64,000 bases of DNA, taken from Anaeramoeba ignava (Eukaryota; Metamonada; Anaeramoebidae). How positions within the stretch are numbered: the stretch's first letter is position 1; each line of letters starts with the position of its first letter. The position numbers and the translations under genes were made by a program. Positions 11,901 through 23,751 of the stretch are shown piece by piece. The notes beneath the pieces are model-generated. The model had not been told where the DNA came from. It was given only the letters and a program-made list of their open reading frames with translations, and made no database searches. The DNA is taken from positions 167,450-231,449 of the forward strand of contig JAPDFW010000101.1 of the NCBI GenBank assembly GCA_028826165.1, in the 5' to 3' direction.

Positions 11901-13874
11901 AAATTTATATTAAAATTTATATTAAAATTTATATTAAAATTTATATTAATATTTATATCAATATTTATTTCAAAATTTATTTCAAAATTTATTTCAATAT
12001 TTATTTCAATATTTATTTCAAAATTTATATCAAAATTTATATTAAAATTTATATCAAAATTTATATTAAAATTTATATTAATATTTATTTCAATATTTAT
12101 TTCAATATTTATTTCAATATTTATTTCAAAATTTATATCAATATTTATATCAAAATTTATTTCAATATTTATATTAAAATTTATATTAAAATTTAAATCA
12201 AAATTTATATCAAAATATTTAAAATAGGAAAATATGACACTCTCAGAAACATTTGAAAAAATTAAATCAGGAGAAGAAATTGAAATGACAAAAGAAGAAT
12301 TAGAAGAAAGAGATCAAGAAGGAGCTAGTATTTTACACATGGCATGTATTTTTGGAAGATACGAATTAATAGGGAAATTAATAGGAAAAGGAATACAAGT
12401 AAATGATCGTGACAAGCATGAAAATACAGGGATACATCATAGCTGTGTATATGGATATCGGGAAATAGTATCTTTATTAGCTGGCGTTGGAGGAGAAATT
12501 GATGCAATAAATAGCAAAAACATGACACCTTTACTTTTAAGTTGCCGATTTGGATTTGCTGATGTTGTCAAGTTATTGATTCAAAAAGGAGCAGATTTGA
12601 AAAAAACAAGCAAAAATTTGACAAATGCAATTCATTATTCATGTTTCAACGGAAACGAAAATTGTGCACAAATTCTTTTGCAAACAAAAACAGCCGTTGA
12701 AATGATTAATTCGCAAAGAGTTGATGGTAAAACACCTGCTCATTTGGCTGCTCAACATGGACATCTCAAATCACTGCAAATACTCTGTTCATTCGGTGCA
12801 GATCTATCAATTGAGGATAAAAATTCTGATACTCCGTTTACTTTGGCAGCTTTAAACAAACAAAAAGAGATTATTAAATGGATATTGCGAACGAGAGAAT
12901 CTGTCTATCAAAGTCAATCTAAACAGTCTCTAATTCATTTGTTTGTTAATTCGAATGACTTTGACATGCTCAAACTTCTTCTTTCAAGTTCCCGTTTTGA
13001 TGTCAATGTCAAAGATAAAGATGGAAATTCACCAGCTCATTTGGCTTGTAAAAATTCTGCTTATGAATCTCTTGTTTTATTGTTAAAATTTGGTTGTGAT
13101 ATTCATACTAAAAATAATGAAAATAAATTTCCAAAAGATTTGTGCACTGATTTTAAATGTTCTGATTTGATTTCTGTAAATTTAATTTAATTCAATTTAA
13201 TTTAATTTTGAAAATTTCATGTTAAAAAATTTTTATTTTCATTTTGAAAAATTTCTTCAAACAAGAAAGCAGAAAATCATAAACTTTTCCCTTCTAGAGT
13301 TCAACAATTCGAATGCACTTCTCGAAAATCAACAGCATTAACATTAGTTTGGTCACAACCACGTTCACTTGAAAAAATATCATCTTATTTAATTGAATTA
13401 AAATCAGAAAATGGTCCAATTATATCCAAACTTCTGAAATCAAAAACACATGATATCACTGTGAGAAGACTTCTTCCCAACACATTGTATTCATTCAAAA
13501 TTCGAGCTCAAAATGAATTTGGAATGGGTGAATGGTCGAAAAAACTATTATCATGTCAAACAGGTTCACCAACAGTTCCTGATACAATTGTTGAGATTTT
13601 TCTCAAATCAAGAAATGAAGACTCTCTTATTATCACTTGGACTCCTCCTGAAGATAATGGAGACCAAATTACAGAATATGAATTTGAAATTACAAATGTT
13701 TCTAAAGGCTCTTCTAATATTCATAAATCAAATAGTTCATTACCTCAATTTTGTTTTCAAAATTTAAATCCTGATACTGAATATCTTATTAGAGTTCGTT
13801 CAAAAAATGCAATTGGTTGGAGTCAATGGTGTATGGAAGAATCTTTTAGAACAAAACTTCCTTCAAAAAATTGA
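8982..13874 (+). CDS. Ankyrin-repeat / fibronectin type III protein
   Basis: Probable scaffold of 614 residues from three exons: 8982-9269, 12228-13175 and 13266-13874. The first intron (9270-12227, phase 0) joins [11 protein letters not shown] to [11 protein letters not shown] and is filled with a 12-mer repeat. The second (13176-13265, phase 0) ends at CAAACAAG and joins CSDLIS to [15 protein letters not shown]. Ankyrin motifs include [51 protein letters not shown] and [18 protein letters not shown]. Two FN3 domains follow: one begins [21 protein letters not shown] and contains [19 protein letters not shown]; the second contains [20 protein letters not shown] and ends [21 protein letters not shown]1 has these domains in the opposite order. 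The giant-intron join is an inference from frame and ankyrin continuity; the alternative is two separate genes. Confidence 0.78.
9270..12227 (+). repeat. 2.96 kb intron made of ATTTAT(T/A)T(T/C)(C/A)A(A/T) 12-mers
   Basis: Intron 1 of the ankyrin-FN3 gene. After about 75 bases of ordinary intron sequence it is an unbroken series of ATTTATTTCAAT, ATTTATATTAAA and ATTTATATCAAA units. On the sense strand it contains almost no G until TTTAAAATAG at the acceptor. Both strands carry shadow open frames such as NINFNINF and KFILKFIS, which should not be taken as genes. Confidence 0.85.
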
Positions 13875-13981
13875 ATTTTGTGGAATTTGATTTTTTTTTT
13901 AAATAAACAAATTGAAATTATTTCTTTCTTGTTAAAGTTGTTTTTTTATTATTATTTTTTTTTTTTTAAAAAATTAAAAAG
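13875..13981. other. Tail-to-tail intergenic spacer
   Basis: T-rich and A-rich spacer of 107 bases between the stops of the convergent ankyrin-FN3 and TRAPPC11 genes. It probably holds both 3' ends; no clear polyadenylation motif can be told apart from the A/T background. Confidence 0.5.
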
Positions 13982-16900
13982 TTAATTCATGTGACTTGGA
14001 TAAATGAATATATATTTTTGTTCTTCAAAATTGGAAATTTCAACTGAATCATTACTATTACTATTATTTAAAACTGCTTTGAAAAAAGGAAGAATTTGAT
14101 GACCAGGAACTAAAGGAATAACATTATAACATAATAAACGAGTGCTTCTTGGAAGAACAGCCAATTCAACTTGTTCCAAACCATTAAGAACAAAATCAGG
14201 ATTTGAAATCAACCGAATTTGAATAAATTGGATATTATTAGAATTATTAATGATTTGGAAATGAAACAAAATTGTTGATCCAACAAATCCTGTTTGAGGA
14301 AATTTACTTTTGATGATAATATCTTGTAATTTATGTAATTGATCAACAATTGGATAATTTAATATTCCAATCAAATGATTTTCTTTCCATTCATCAGAAT
14401 AATAACCTGATCTTTTAACAGTTTCTTTTTCTTTTTCTTTTTCTTTTTCTTTTTCTTTCAAATTTTCATCTTCAATTTCCTTCGTTTTTTTAAATAACAT
14501 TTCTTCAATTTCTGATTTATTATTCCTTTTCAAATTATTACTTAATAAATGAATCAATTCCGAAAATTGATGTAAAATTGGATTTTGCAGATCATCTTGA
14601 ACTCTTTTCAAATGTGTTTCAACAAAACCAAAATTTTTTTCTGTAAAGAAATCTTTTTCTTGATCAAAAAAGAAAGAAGAATGAATTGAATAAGTTTCTT
14701 TTTGCTCAATTATTTGAGGTAAAAATGCACCATGAACATTTTTTGATTTGCGAATAAAATTTGAGTTCAAAATCAATTCAACTTCTTGCAAATTGATTTG
14801 GAACGGAAGTTGGGATAATAAATCACACCAAAATACTCCCAATGATTGATCCATATCCAAATCAAGTTTAGGGAACTGCCAATCAAATACTAACTGAAAA
14901 GGATTGACAAATTCAATTTGAAATTGTTTTGAAATCAATCTGTTGTATTTCAAGATTGTTTGGAATTTAATATCCACATTGATCGTGATTTTCCTTGCAG
15001 CATTGCTTTGAATGCAGAAAAGAATAAAGTATTCATTATGCGGAGGGATTTCTGGAAGAACAAAATTCTCGAATATTTTGTTTGGAGATTGAAGAATTTT
15101 AAGCGAATAAACTACTTCAAATGATTGTATATTGATTTCTCCTGACGAGATGTGTTCATCATCACTTTGAATAATTAATTTAACAGGAAAGAATTCATTG
15201 ATTATTGCTGGTGGGTCGTATTCAAATAATATTGTGATTTCTGGTTGAGGAATTGTGATTTGAAGAATGTTTCTTAAAGGAAATTTCCACATCAAAATTT
15301 TTTCCTCTTTTTCCATTTGGATTGGATCCCATGCAAATATAATTCTTTGTTGGTTTTCTTTTCCATAAACTAATTCGATTGAATAACATTGTAAATTTCC
15401 TCCAAATTCTTTTGCCTTATTTTTAAATTCAAGTATTTTTTCTTTTTCGGGTAATAATTCAATTAGATTTTCTTTATTATTTTCACCAACATCATAAGAA
15501 GCAATATTGAATCTGATGAAAATATTTTGGAAAACAATTGGATTAACAAAATGTGAGATTAAACGAACTCGAAAAACAATGGGATGATGTTGATAAACTT
15601 GTGATTTTAGAAAGTGACTTCTGCATGAGATTAACTTGTTTAATGGATTTTTATCATTCATTACGATTATTTTTTGTTCTGGAATTGGAGTGATTGGAAT
15701 TTTTTGAGGATTCTAGAGGGGAATTATTTTTAAAATGAATTAAAATATTGAATTGAAAAATTATTTTTAAAATGAATTAAAATATTGAATTGAAAAATTA
15801 TTTTTAAAATGAATTAAAATAATAAATTAAAATTATTTTTAAAAATGAATTAAAATATTGAATTGAAAAATTATTTTAAAAATGAATTAAAATAATAAAT
15901 TAAAAATTATTTTAAAAATGAATTAAAATAATAAATTGAAAATTATTTTTAAAAATGAATTAAAATATTAAATTAAGAAATTATTTTTAAAAATGAATTA
16001 AAATATTAAATTAGAAATTATTTTTAAAAATGAATTAAAATATTGAATTGAAAATTATTTTTAAAAATTATTATTTTTAAAAATGAATTAAAATATTGAA
16101 TTGAAAATTATTTTTAAAAATGAATTAAAATATTTAAATTAGAAATTATTTTTAAAAATGAATTAAAATATTAATTGAGAAATTATTTTAAAAATGAATT
16201 AAAATATTAAATTAGAAATTATTTTTAAAAATGAATTAAAATAATAAATTGAAAATTATTTTTAAAATGAATTAAAATAATTGAAAAATTATTTTAAAAT
16301 GAATTAAAAAATTAAATTAAAAAATCGCATTTTAAAAATGATTTTAAACAATTGAAATTATTTTTAAAATGAATTAAAATATTAAATTGGGAAATTATTT
16401 TTAAAAATGAATTAAAATGTTGAATTAGAAATTATTTTTAAAATGAATTAAAATATTAAATTGGGAAATTATTTTAAAAATGAATTAAAATATTAAATTA
16501 AAATTATTTTTTAAAATGAATTAAAATATTAATTAGAAATTATTTTTAGAAATGAATTAAAATATTAATTAGAAATTATTTTTTGAATTAATTAAAATAT
16601 AAAATTGAAAATTATTTTTAAAATGAATAAATTAATAAATTGAAAAATTATTTTTTTCATTCTTTTTAAAATGTACAAAAATCGCATTTTGAAGATGATT
16701 TTGAACAATTAATCTTGTTTCTTTTGGAAGAGATAAATCAGGATTATTTAAATTCAAAAGAGAAAAGAGTAAAACTTTCCAATCATTTAATTGAATTGAA
16801 CATTCAAATAAATATAATAAATTTTTTGATAATAAACAATTCCAAGAATTTGGAATCATATTATTAACAAGATGTTGAATAAATGGTGAAGCTTTTTCAA

Positions 16901-19390
16901 ATAATAAATTTTCAAAATATTGTTCAGCAACTAGTTCTAAAATATGAGCTTGAATTCCTTTATGATTTTTTTGAATATCAAAATTAAAATGATATGCCAT
17001 TTTGAGTAATACTAAATTATTTGAGAAATGATCAAATTGGTCTTCTCTAATTAATTCTTTGAGTAAATCCTTCATAGCTAAATTAAAATAAGTTTGGAAT
17101 TAAATTAAAATCAATTTGAAATAAATTTGAATTGAAATAAATTAAATTTGGATTTAAAATAAATTTGAATTTAAATCAATTTAAAATAAGTTTGAAATTT
17201 GAATTAAATTAAAATAAATTTGAATTTAAATAAATTTGAAATTAAATAAATTTGAATTTAAATAAATTTAAAATAAATTTGAAATTTAAATTGAAATAAA
17301 TTTGAATTTGAAATTTAAATTGAAATAAATTTGAATTTGTAATTAAAATTGAAATTTAAATCAAATTGAAATAAAATTGAATTAAAATTAAATTAAATTT
17401 GAATTTATACATAAACTAAAATTAGATTTCCCAATAAATTCAATATTTTCTAAATCTAAAGTGCTCTTAGAAAAAGTTGTTTTAATGGGAAAATTCAAAT
17501 CAGTTTTTTCAATTTCAGATTTAAATTTAATCAATAAATTCTTGACACAATGAGTTCTTTTAATAGCATATTTAGCAGCAATATAATAATAAAAAGAGAT
17601 ATTTTTAAAAGGATCAGGAGAAAGTTTTGTATTTTTGATACCGAATTTTTCCCACAAAGAAGCAAAAAATTGAAATTGTTGAGAAATATATTGAAAATGT
17701 TCAAAATCTCTTTCTGAAATTGGGAATCGATATTTTTGATAAATATTCATATGATTTCTAAATTGTTGAATAGCAGAATCGAAATCATTCATTTCGAAAT
17801 AATTAGTGATGATCTTAATAGTTAAAATTTCTGCAAAAACTTTAATTTCCGTTAAAGTTGTCATTGTACTAACAACTTCTCTTAAATTTTTATAAGATTT
17901 TAAAAAGTTTTCATTTGCTTTTTGTAAATCACCCATGCATTCAAAATAAAATCCACATTTAAAATAGTTTCTTGTTGATAACATTGAGTTAGATCGTTTG
18001 CTTATGCTTTCTTGATATTTTCTTATTCGATTTGCTTCTTTTTTGTATGCTCGATTAGATAAATTTTGTAATTCACTCTCAATTTTGGTTTTGATTGCTT
18101 GTTGGAAACTCATATAAAGTATTCCTGTTCCTCTTTTATGATCAAGTTGTTTTTTAATTGTTGTTAAAAAATCTTCAAACGGTGGTGCTTGTTCTAATTT
18201 TTTTAAAAATCTTCAATTTCAATTATAATTTTAATTTCAAAATGAATTTTTAATTTCAAAATGAATTTTAATTTCTTTAAATGAATTTTAATTTTTATTT
18301 TAATTTTAAAATGAATTTTAATTTTAATTTCAAAATGAATTTTAATTTTTAATTTTAATTTTAATTTCAAAATGAATTTTAATTTCAAAATGAATTTTAA
18401 TTTTAATTTCAAAATTTTAATTTTAATTTTAATTTCAAAATGAATTTTAATTTTTAATTTTAATTTTAATTTTAAAATGAATTTTATTTTAATTTTATAA
18501 ATGAATTTTATTTTAATTTTAATTTTAATTTTAATTTTAATTTTTAATTTTAATTTTATTTTAATTTTAATTTTAAATTTTTATAAATGAATTTTATTTT
18601 AATTTTAATTTTAATTTTAATTTTAATTTTAATTTTAAATTTAATTTTAAATTTAATTTTAATTATAAATGAATTTTTGGATTTAATTTTAATTTTAATT
18701 TTAATTTTAATTTTAATTTAATTTTAATTTTAATTTTAATTTTTAAATTTAATTTTTAATTTTAAAAATGAATTTTAATTTTAATTTTAATTTTAATTTT
18801 AAATTTTAATTTTTAATTTTTAATTTTAATTTTTATTTTAATTTTAATTTTAATTTTAATTTTAAATTTTAATTTTAATTTTAATTTTAATTTTAATTTT
18901 TTTAATTTTAATTTTAATTTTAATTTTAATTTTAATTGATGTATTAAATTGTAAATTGTAAAAAAAAAGTTATTTTGGAAATTTTTGCTTTTTTTTTTGT
19001 TTAGAAAAGAATAAACATACGACTTCGAAAACGAATTGCTAACAAAATAAAAATTTTAAAATTACGAGATTTTTCAATTTCCAATAAATTTTGAACTAAA
19101 GTTTTAACTTCAGTTTGAGTTTTTTCAATAGATTCAACATCATGAAGAGAAACAACAACAGAAGGAATTTGATAAATATGTTTTAACAACCATTTTGAGT
19201 GAAGAATTCCTTCAGGTTGACGGATTTCTGTTTGTGTGTTCTTGATTTTTTGTGGTTTAATTTCTTGATATTTTATAAACCTAAATTTGTTTTTATAAAT
19301 ATCTTGAAATAATTCTAAATGTTCATCTTTTCCTATAAAACTTATTAATGGTAATGGTCTTGTTATAATTTCTTTCGGATAAATTTCCAT
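13982..19390 (-). CDS. TRAPPC11: TRAPPC11 (foie gras/gryzun) trafficking subunit
   Basis: Subunit of the TRAPP tethering complex acting in ER-to-Golgi traffic. Four exons on the minus strand (19390-19021, 18193-17411, 17077-16677, 15712-13982) give 1,094 residues, close to the roughly 1,130 of animal TRAPPC11. Donors are GTATGT, GTATAA and GTACAT; acceptors are AATTAG, ATTTAG and CTCTAG; phases are 1, 1 and 0, and all join cleanly. The N-terminus has RPLPLISFIGKDEHLELF and the PEGILHSKWLLKH block of the foie gras region. Exon 2 has the helical DLQKANENFLKSYKNLRE and DSAIQQFRNHM repeats; exon 3 continues the solenoid. Exon 4 holds the beta-rich gryzun region (YDPPAIINEFFPVKLIIQS). No frame break is seen. 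All three introns are packed with different simple repeats. The gene is head-to-head with the first RCC1-BTB gene, with 130 bases between start codons. Confidence 0.92.
15713..16676 (-). repeat. TRAPPC11 intron 3: minisatellite of about 41 bp
   Basis: About 24 degenerate copies of TTATTTTTAAAAATGAATTAAAATATTGAATTG-type units fill the intron. A short stretch near 16325 repeats AAATCGCATTTT, which also occurs at the end of exon 3 near 16681. That suggests the array grew from, or captured, exon-edge sequence. Confidence 0.8.
17078..17410 (-). repeat. TRAPPC11 intron 2: AAATTTGAATTT repeat
   Basis: A 333-base phase-1 intron almost wholly composed of AAATAAATTTGAATTTAAA variants. Confidence 0.8.
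18194..19020 (-). repeat. TRAPPC11 intron 1: ATTTTA hexamer repeat
   Basis: An 827-base phase-1 intron of ATTTTAATTTTA hexamers. On the exon-2 side these are interspersed with ATTTCAAAATGAATTTTA units. A shadow frame at 18203-18412 (KLKFILKLK) is repeat translation, not a gene. Confidence 0.85.
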
Positions 19391-19416
19391 TTTTAATTTT
19401 TAATTTTTGAATTTTT

Positions 19417-19516
19417 GAAATGAAAAAATGAATTTGTAAAATTTTAAAAAAAAAAATTGTTTCTTTTTTTTCATTTTAAAATTAAAATTCATTTTATTTT
19501 TCATTTTTTTCTTTTT
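19417..19516. promoter_or_regulatory. Shared head-to-head promoter, TRAPPC11 / RCC1-BTB
   Basis: Between start codons at 19390 (-) and 19521 (+). The minus-facing element GAAATGAAAAAATGAA (19417-19432) is the reverse complement of a TTCATTTTTTCATTTC tract. The plus-facing TTTTTCATTTTTTTCTTTTT (19497-19516) ends 5 bases before the RCC1-BTB ATG. The same type of tract precedes most genes here. Confidence 0.55.
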
Positions 19517-19520
19517 AAAA

Positions 19521-21312
19521 ATGATGAATGAAATTTTATTTTTTGGTTTAAATAAATATCTAAATTTTATCAAAAATAAACCAAATAAAATAACAAAACC
19601 AATTCAATTTAAATTTGAAAATGAAAATGAAAATGAAAATGAAAATGAAAAACAAATTAAACAAATTTCATCAGGTTTCTTTTCAACAATTTTCCTTTTT
19701 AAAAATGGAAAAGCAATAGAATATTTATTACAAAATTCAAATCAAAATCCTTCAAAAATCCAAATTGAAGAAAATATTCAAAAAGTAACTGTTGGTTTTC
19801 AAAATAAAGCTATTTTAACAATAGAAGGAAATGTATTTGCCAAAGGAGAATATATTAATCCAGAAAATACTTATGAATTTATCAATATTTCATCATTAAT
19901 TGAAGATAAAAATGATAGAATAATTCAAGGTATTGTTTCTGGAGCTTGTTCAATTTACTTATTAACTTCAAATCAAAATGCTTATGGAATTGGTTCAAAT
20001 GAACAAGGTAAACTTGGTTTTGATTCTAGAACACTTAAAAAAACAGAAAAACCAATTTTAATGATGAAAAATGTTTCTAAAATATTTTCAGGAAATTCTT
20101 CATTTCATGTTTTTCTTTTAAATTCAAATCAAGAATTATTTGGATGCGGTAATAATGGATATGGTCGACTTGGATTAGGAAAATCAAAAAGAAGAAACCA
20201 AAATCCAAAAATTAACCAAAATCCAAAATATTCCAAAAGGTAAAATAATTGATATTCAATGTGGATATTCTTATTCAATAATGTTGATTGAAAATGAAAA
20301 TGAAAATGAAAATCCAAAAAGAAAACTTTATTCATGTGGTTATTATGAATATAATGGACTTGGCAAAAATGAAAATACTTATGAATTTACTGAAATCAAA
20401 TCATCTTTATTTGAAAATGATAATATTCTTGAGTTTTCTGTTGGAAGAGAACATAATTTGATTTTAACTTCCAAAGGGAAACTAATAGTATTTGGAAGTA
20501 ATTTTTGTGGTGAATTAGGAACTGGAAATACAAAAGATGAACCAATTCCAATTCAAATTGAACTTCCTAAATTAAGATTTAATGAAGATATTTCTAATTA
20601 TCATATTTCTTGTGGTGATTACAAATCATTTCTTTATTATTCTCTTCCTTCTTTTTCCAATCTTGAAGAAGATTTGATAAAATTATTTGAAAGAAAAGAA
20701 TTTTGTGATATTTCATTTAAAACTGAAAATGGAGAAATAATTGAAGCTCATAAATTAATATTGAAATATAGATTAAAACAAAATCAAAATGAAATTGAAA
20801 AACTTAAAGAAATTATTTCAAAAAAATCAATTAAAGAATCAAATCAAATATTTGAAATGATTTATTCAAACAGAATAATAAATCCAAAATTATATTCTGA
20901 AATTAAAGAAATTATAAATTCAAATGAAAAAATTGAAGAAACAATGAAAAGAATTTATTTAAATGAAAATGAAAATGAAAATGAAAAAGATTTTATAATT
21001 GAAAGAAAAGAAAAGAAATATAAATTTCCTAAATTAATATTAATAATGAGAAGTGAATTATATCGAGGAATGTTTTTATCTGTAACAGAAGATAAATCTA
21101 ATAAAGTTACAGATTATAGTGAATTAAGTAATAAATCATTTCAAATATTTGAATATTGGATTTATTCAAATCAAATTAAAGATGAAATTGAAATTACACA
21201 AGAAATAATTGAAGAACTTCAAATTGGAATTGATTATTTTCAATTAAATCAAACAAATCCAAATTTATTTGATTTATTAATTAATCAAAATAAATTTAAA
21301 AATCAAAATTAA
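19521..21312 (+). CDS. RCC1-BTB protein, copy A, frameshifted
   Basis: First of three tandem paralogues. The ATG frame (MMNEILFFGLNKYLNF) encodes RCC1-type blades such as LFGCGNNGYGRLGLGKS, then breaks near 20190 and hits a stop at 20241. Copies B and C read GAATCAAGA... at this point. Copy A has AAATCAAAAAGAAGAAACC, 2 bases shorter than copy C. With the shift the frame stays open to 21312 and matches the paralogues (EETKIQKLTKIQNIPKGK, then CDISFKTENGEIIEAHKLIL). Two bases are missing: either a recent mutation or an assembly error. The C-terminus lacks the CaaX-like end of copy C. Expected role: RCC1 propeller plus BTB interaction domain, possibly a cullin-3 or GTPase regulator; the substrate is unknown. 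Confidence 0.82.
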
Positions 21313-21487
21313 AATCAAAATCAAAATCAAAATCAAAATTAAAATTAAAATTAAAATTAAAATTAAAATTAAAATTAAAATCAAAATTAAAATTAAAATT
21401 AAAATCAAAATTAAAATTAAAATTTAAATTTAAAATTAAAATTAAAATTAAAATTAAAATTAAAATTAAAATCAAAATTAAAAATCA
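21303..21487 (+). repeat. AAAATC/AAAATT hexamer tract between RCC1-BTB copies A and B
   Basis: Hexamer repeat starting at the C-terminal NQ codons of copy A and running to the T-tract promoter of copy B. The coding CAAAAT run appears to have passed the stop and degenerated downstream. Confidence 0.75.
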
Positions 21488-21520
21488 TTTTTCATTTTTT
21501 TCATTTTTTTCATTTCAAAA

Positions 21521-23407
21521 ATGAATGATTGTTTATTTTTTGGTTTAAATAAATATCCAATTCTTATCAAAAATGAATTAGATGAAATAATAAAACCAAT
21601 TCAATTTATCAAAAATGAACCAAAAATAACAAAAAATGAAAATGAAAATGAAAATGAAAAATGAAAATGAAAACAAATAAAACAAATTTCATCAAGTTTC
21701 TTTTCAACAATTTTCCTTTTTAAAAATGGAAAAGCAATAGAATATTTATTTCAAAATTCAAATCAAAATCCTTCAAAAATCCAAATTGAAAATATTCAAA
21801 AAGTAACTGTTGGGTATGATATCGAAGCTATTTTAACAATAGAAAGAAATGTATTTGCAAAAGGAAAATATATTAATCCAAAAAATCCAAATGAATTTAT
21901 CAATATTTCATCATTATTTGAAGATAAAAATGATAGAATAATTCAAGATATTGTTTCTGGAAATAGTTCAATTTACTTATTAACTTCAAATCAAAATGCT
22001 TATGGATTTGGTGCAAATTATAATGGCCAACTTGGTTTTGATCCTAGAACACTTAAAAAAAAAGAAAAACCAATTTTAATGATGAAAAATGTTTCTAAAA
22101 TATTTTCAGGAAATTCTTCAAATTCTGTTTTTCTTTTAAATTCAAATCAAGAATTATTTGGATGCGGTGATAATGGATATGGTCAACTTGGATTAGGAGA
22201 ATCAAGAAGAAAAGAAACAAATATCTATAAATTAACCAAAATCCAAAATATTCCAAAAGGCAAAATAATTGATATTAAATGTGGATTTGTTTATTCAATA
22301 ATGTTGATTGAAAATGAAAATGAAAATCCAAATCCAAAAAGAAAATTTTATTCGTGTGGAGATTATCAGTATAATGGGCTTGGCCAAAATGAAAATACTT
22401 ATAAATTTACTGAAATCAAATCATCTTTATTTGAAAATGATGATGATATTATTGATTTTTCTGTTGGAGTATATCATAATTTGATTTTAACTTCCAAAGG
22501 GAAACTAATAGTATTTGGAGATAATGAATGTGGTGAATTAGGAACTGGAGATACAATAAACCAATTAATTCCAATTCAAATTGAACTTCCTGAATTAAGA
22601 TTTAATGAAAATATTTCCAATTATCATGTTTATTGTGGGCATTTTAATACATTTCTTTATTATTCTCCTTTTCTTTCTTCTTTTTCCAATCTTGAAGAAG
22701 ATTTGATAAAACTATTTAGAAGAAAAGAATTTTGTGATATTTCATTTAAAACCAAAAATGGAGAAATAATCAAAGCTCATAAATTAATATTGAAATATAG
22801 ATTAAATCAAAATCAAAATGAAATTGAAAAACTTAAAGAAATTATTTCAAAAAAATCAATTAAAGAATCAAATCAAATATTTAAAATGATTTATTCAAAC
22901 AGAATAATAAATCCAATATTATATTTTGAAATTAAAGAAATTATAAATTTAAATGAAAAAATTGAAGAAACAATTAAAAGAATTTATTTAAATGAAAATG
23001 AAAATGAAAATGAAAATGAAAAAGATTTTATAATTGAAAGAAAAGAAAAACAATATAAATTTCCAAAATTAATATTAATAATGAGAAGTGAATTATATCG
23101 AGGAATGTTTTTATCTGTAACAGAAGATACTTCTAATAAAGTTACAGATTATAGTGAATTAAGTAATAAATCATTTCAAATATTTGAATATTGGATTTAT
23201 TCAAATCAAATTAAAGAAGATATTCAAATTACAAAAGAAATAATTGAAGAATTAGAAACTGGAATTGATTATTTTCAATTAAATCAAACATATCCAAATT
23301 TATTTGATTTATTAATTAACAAATTTAATAATCAAAATCAAAATCAAAATCAAAATCAAAATCAAAATCAAAATCAAAATCAAAATCAAAATCAAAATCA
23401 AAATTAA
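21521..23407 (+). CDS. RCC1-BTB protein, copy B, two in-frame TGA codons
   Basis: The start at 21521 (MNDCLFFGLNKYPILIKNE) aligns with copies A and C. In the NENENEK run the frame meets TGA at 21662 and 21668 (GAA AAA TGA AAA TGA AAA CAA), where the paralogues read GAA AAA CAA. Before and after, the frame is the same and open, so two compensating indels inside the GAAAAT run explain both stops. From 22079 (ATG) to the stop it encodes RCC1 blades (LFGCGDNGYGQLGLGES), a BTB domain (CDISFKTKNGEIIKAHKLIL), a second BTB-like block (KFPKLILIMRSELYRGMFL) and an NQ tail. Pseudogene, sequencing error, or a product started downstream: not resolvable here. Confidence 0.8.
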
Positions 23408-23720
23408 AATTGAGAAAATGAAAATAAAAATTAAAATTCAAAATCAAAATTAAAATTCAAAATCAAAATCAAAATCAAAAAATCAAAATCAAAATCAAAA
23501 TCAAAATTCAAAATCAAAATCAAAATTTAAAATTAAAATTAAAATCAAAATTAAAAAGAAAAAAAATTAAAATTAAAAAATCAAAATCAAAAATTAAAAT
23601 CAAAATTAAAATTAAAATTAAAATTAAAATTAAAATTAAAATCAAAATAAAAATTAAAATCAAAATCAAAATTAAAATCAAAATTAAAATCAAAATTAAA
23701 ATTAAAATTAAAAATCCAAA
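23408..23720 (+). repeat. AAAATC/AAAATT hexamer tract between copies B and C
   Basis: Low-complexity continuation of the NQ-coding tail of copy B. It ends at the T-tract (23721-23746) in front of copy C. The minus-strand ILILIL frame at 23520-23726 is a shadow. Confidence 0.75.
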
Positions 23721-23751
23721 TTTCATTTTTTCATTTTTTTACTTTTCAAAA

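Noticed and set aside
13298-13874. Acceptor CTTCTAG at 13296 for the FN3 exon
   Set aside because: It needs a phase-2 or phase-1 donor that is not available. The upstream AG at 13264 keeps phase 0 and restores PSRVQQF at the start of the FN3 domain.
21662-21670. TGA reassigned to an amino acid
   Set aside because: TGA ends several clean genes here (for example 32502-32504, 25672-25674, 13872-13874), and no other in-frame TGA is found in conserved coding sequence apart from indel sites.
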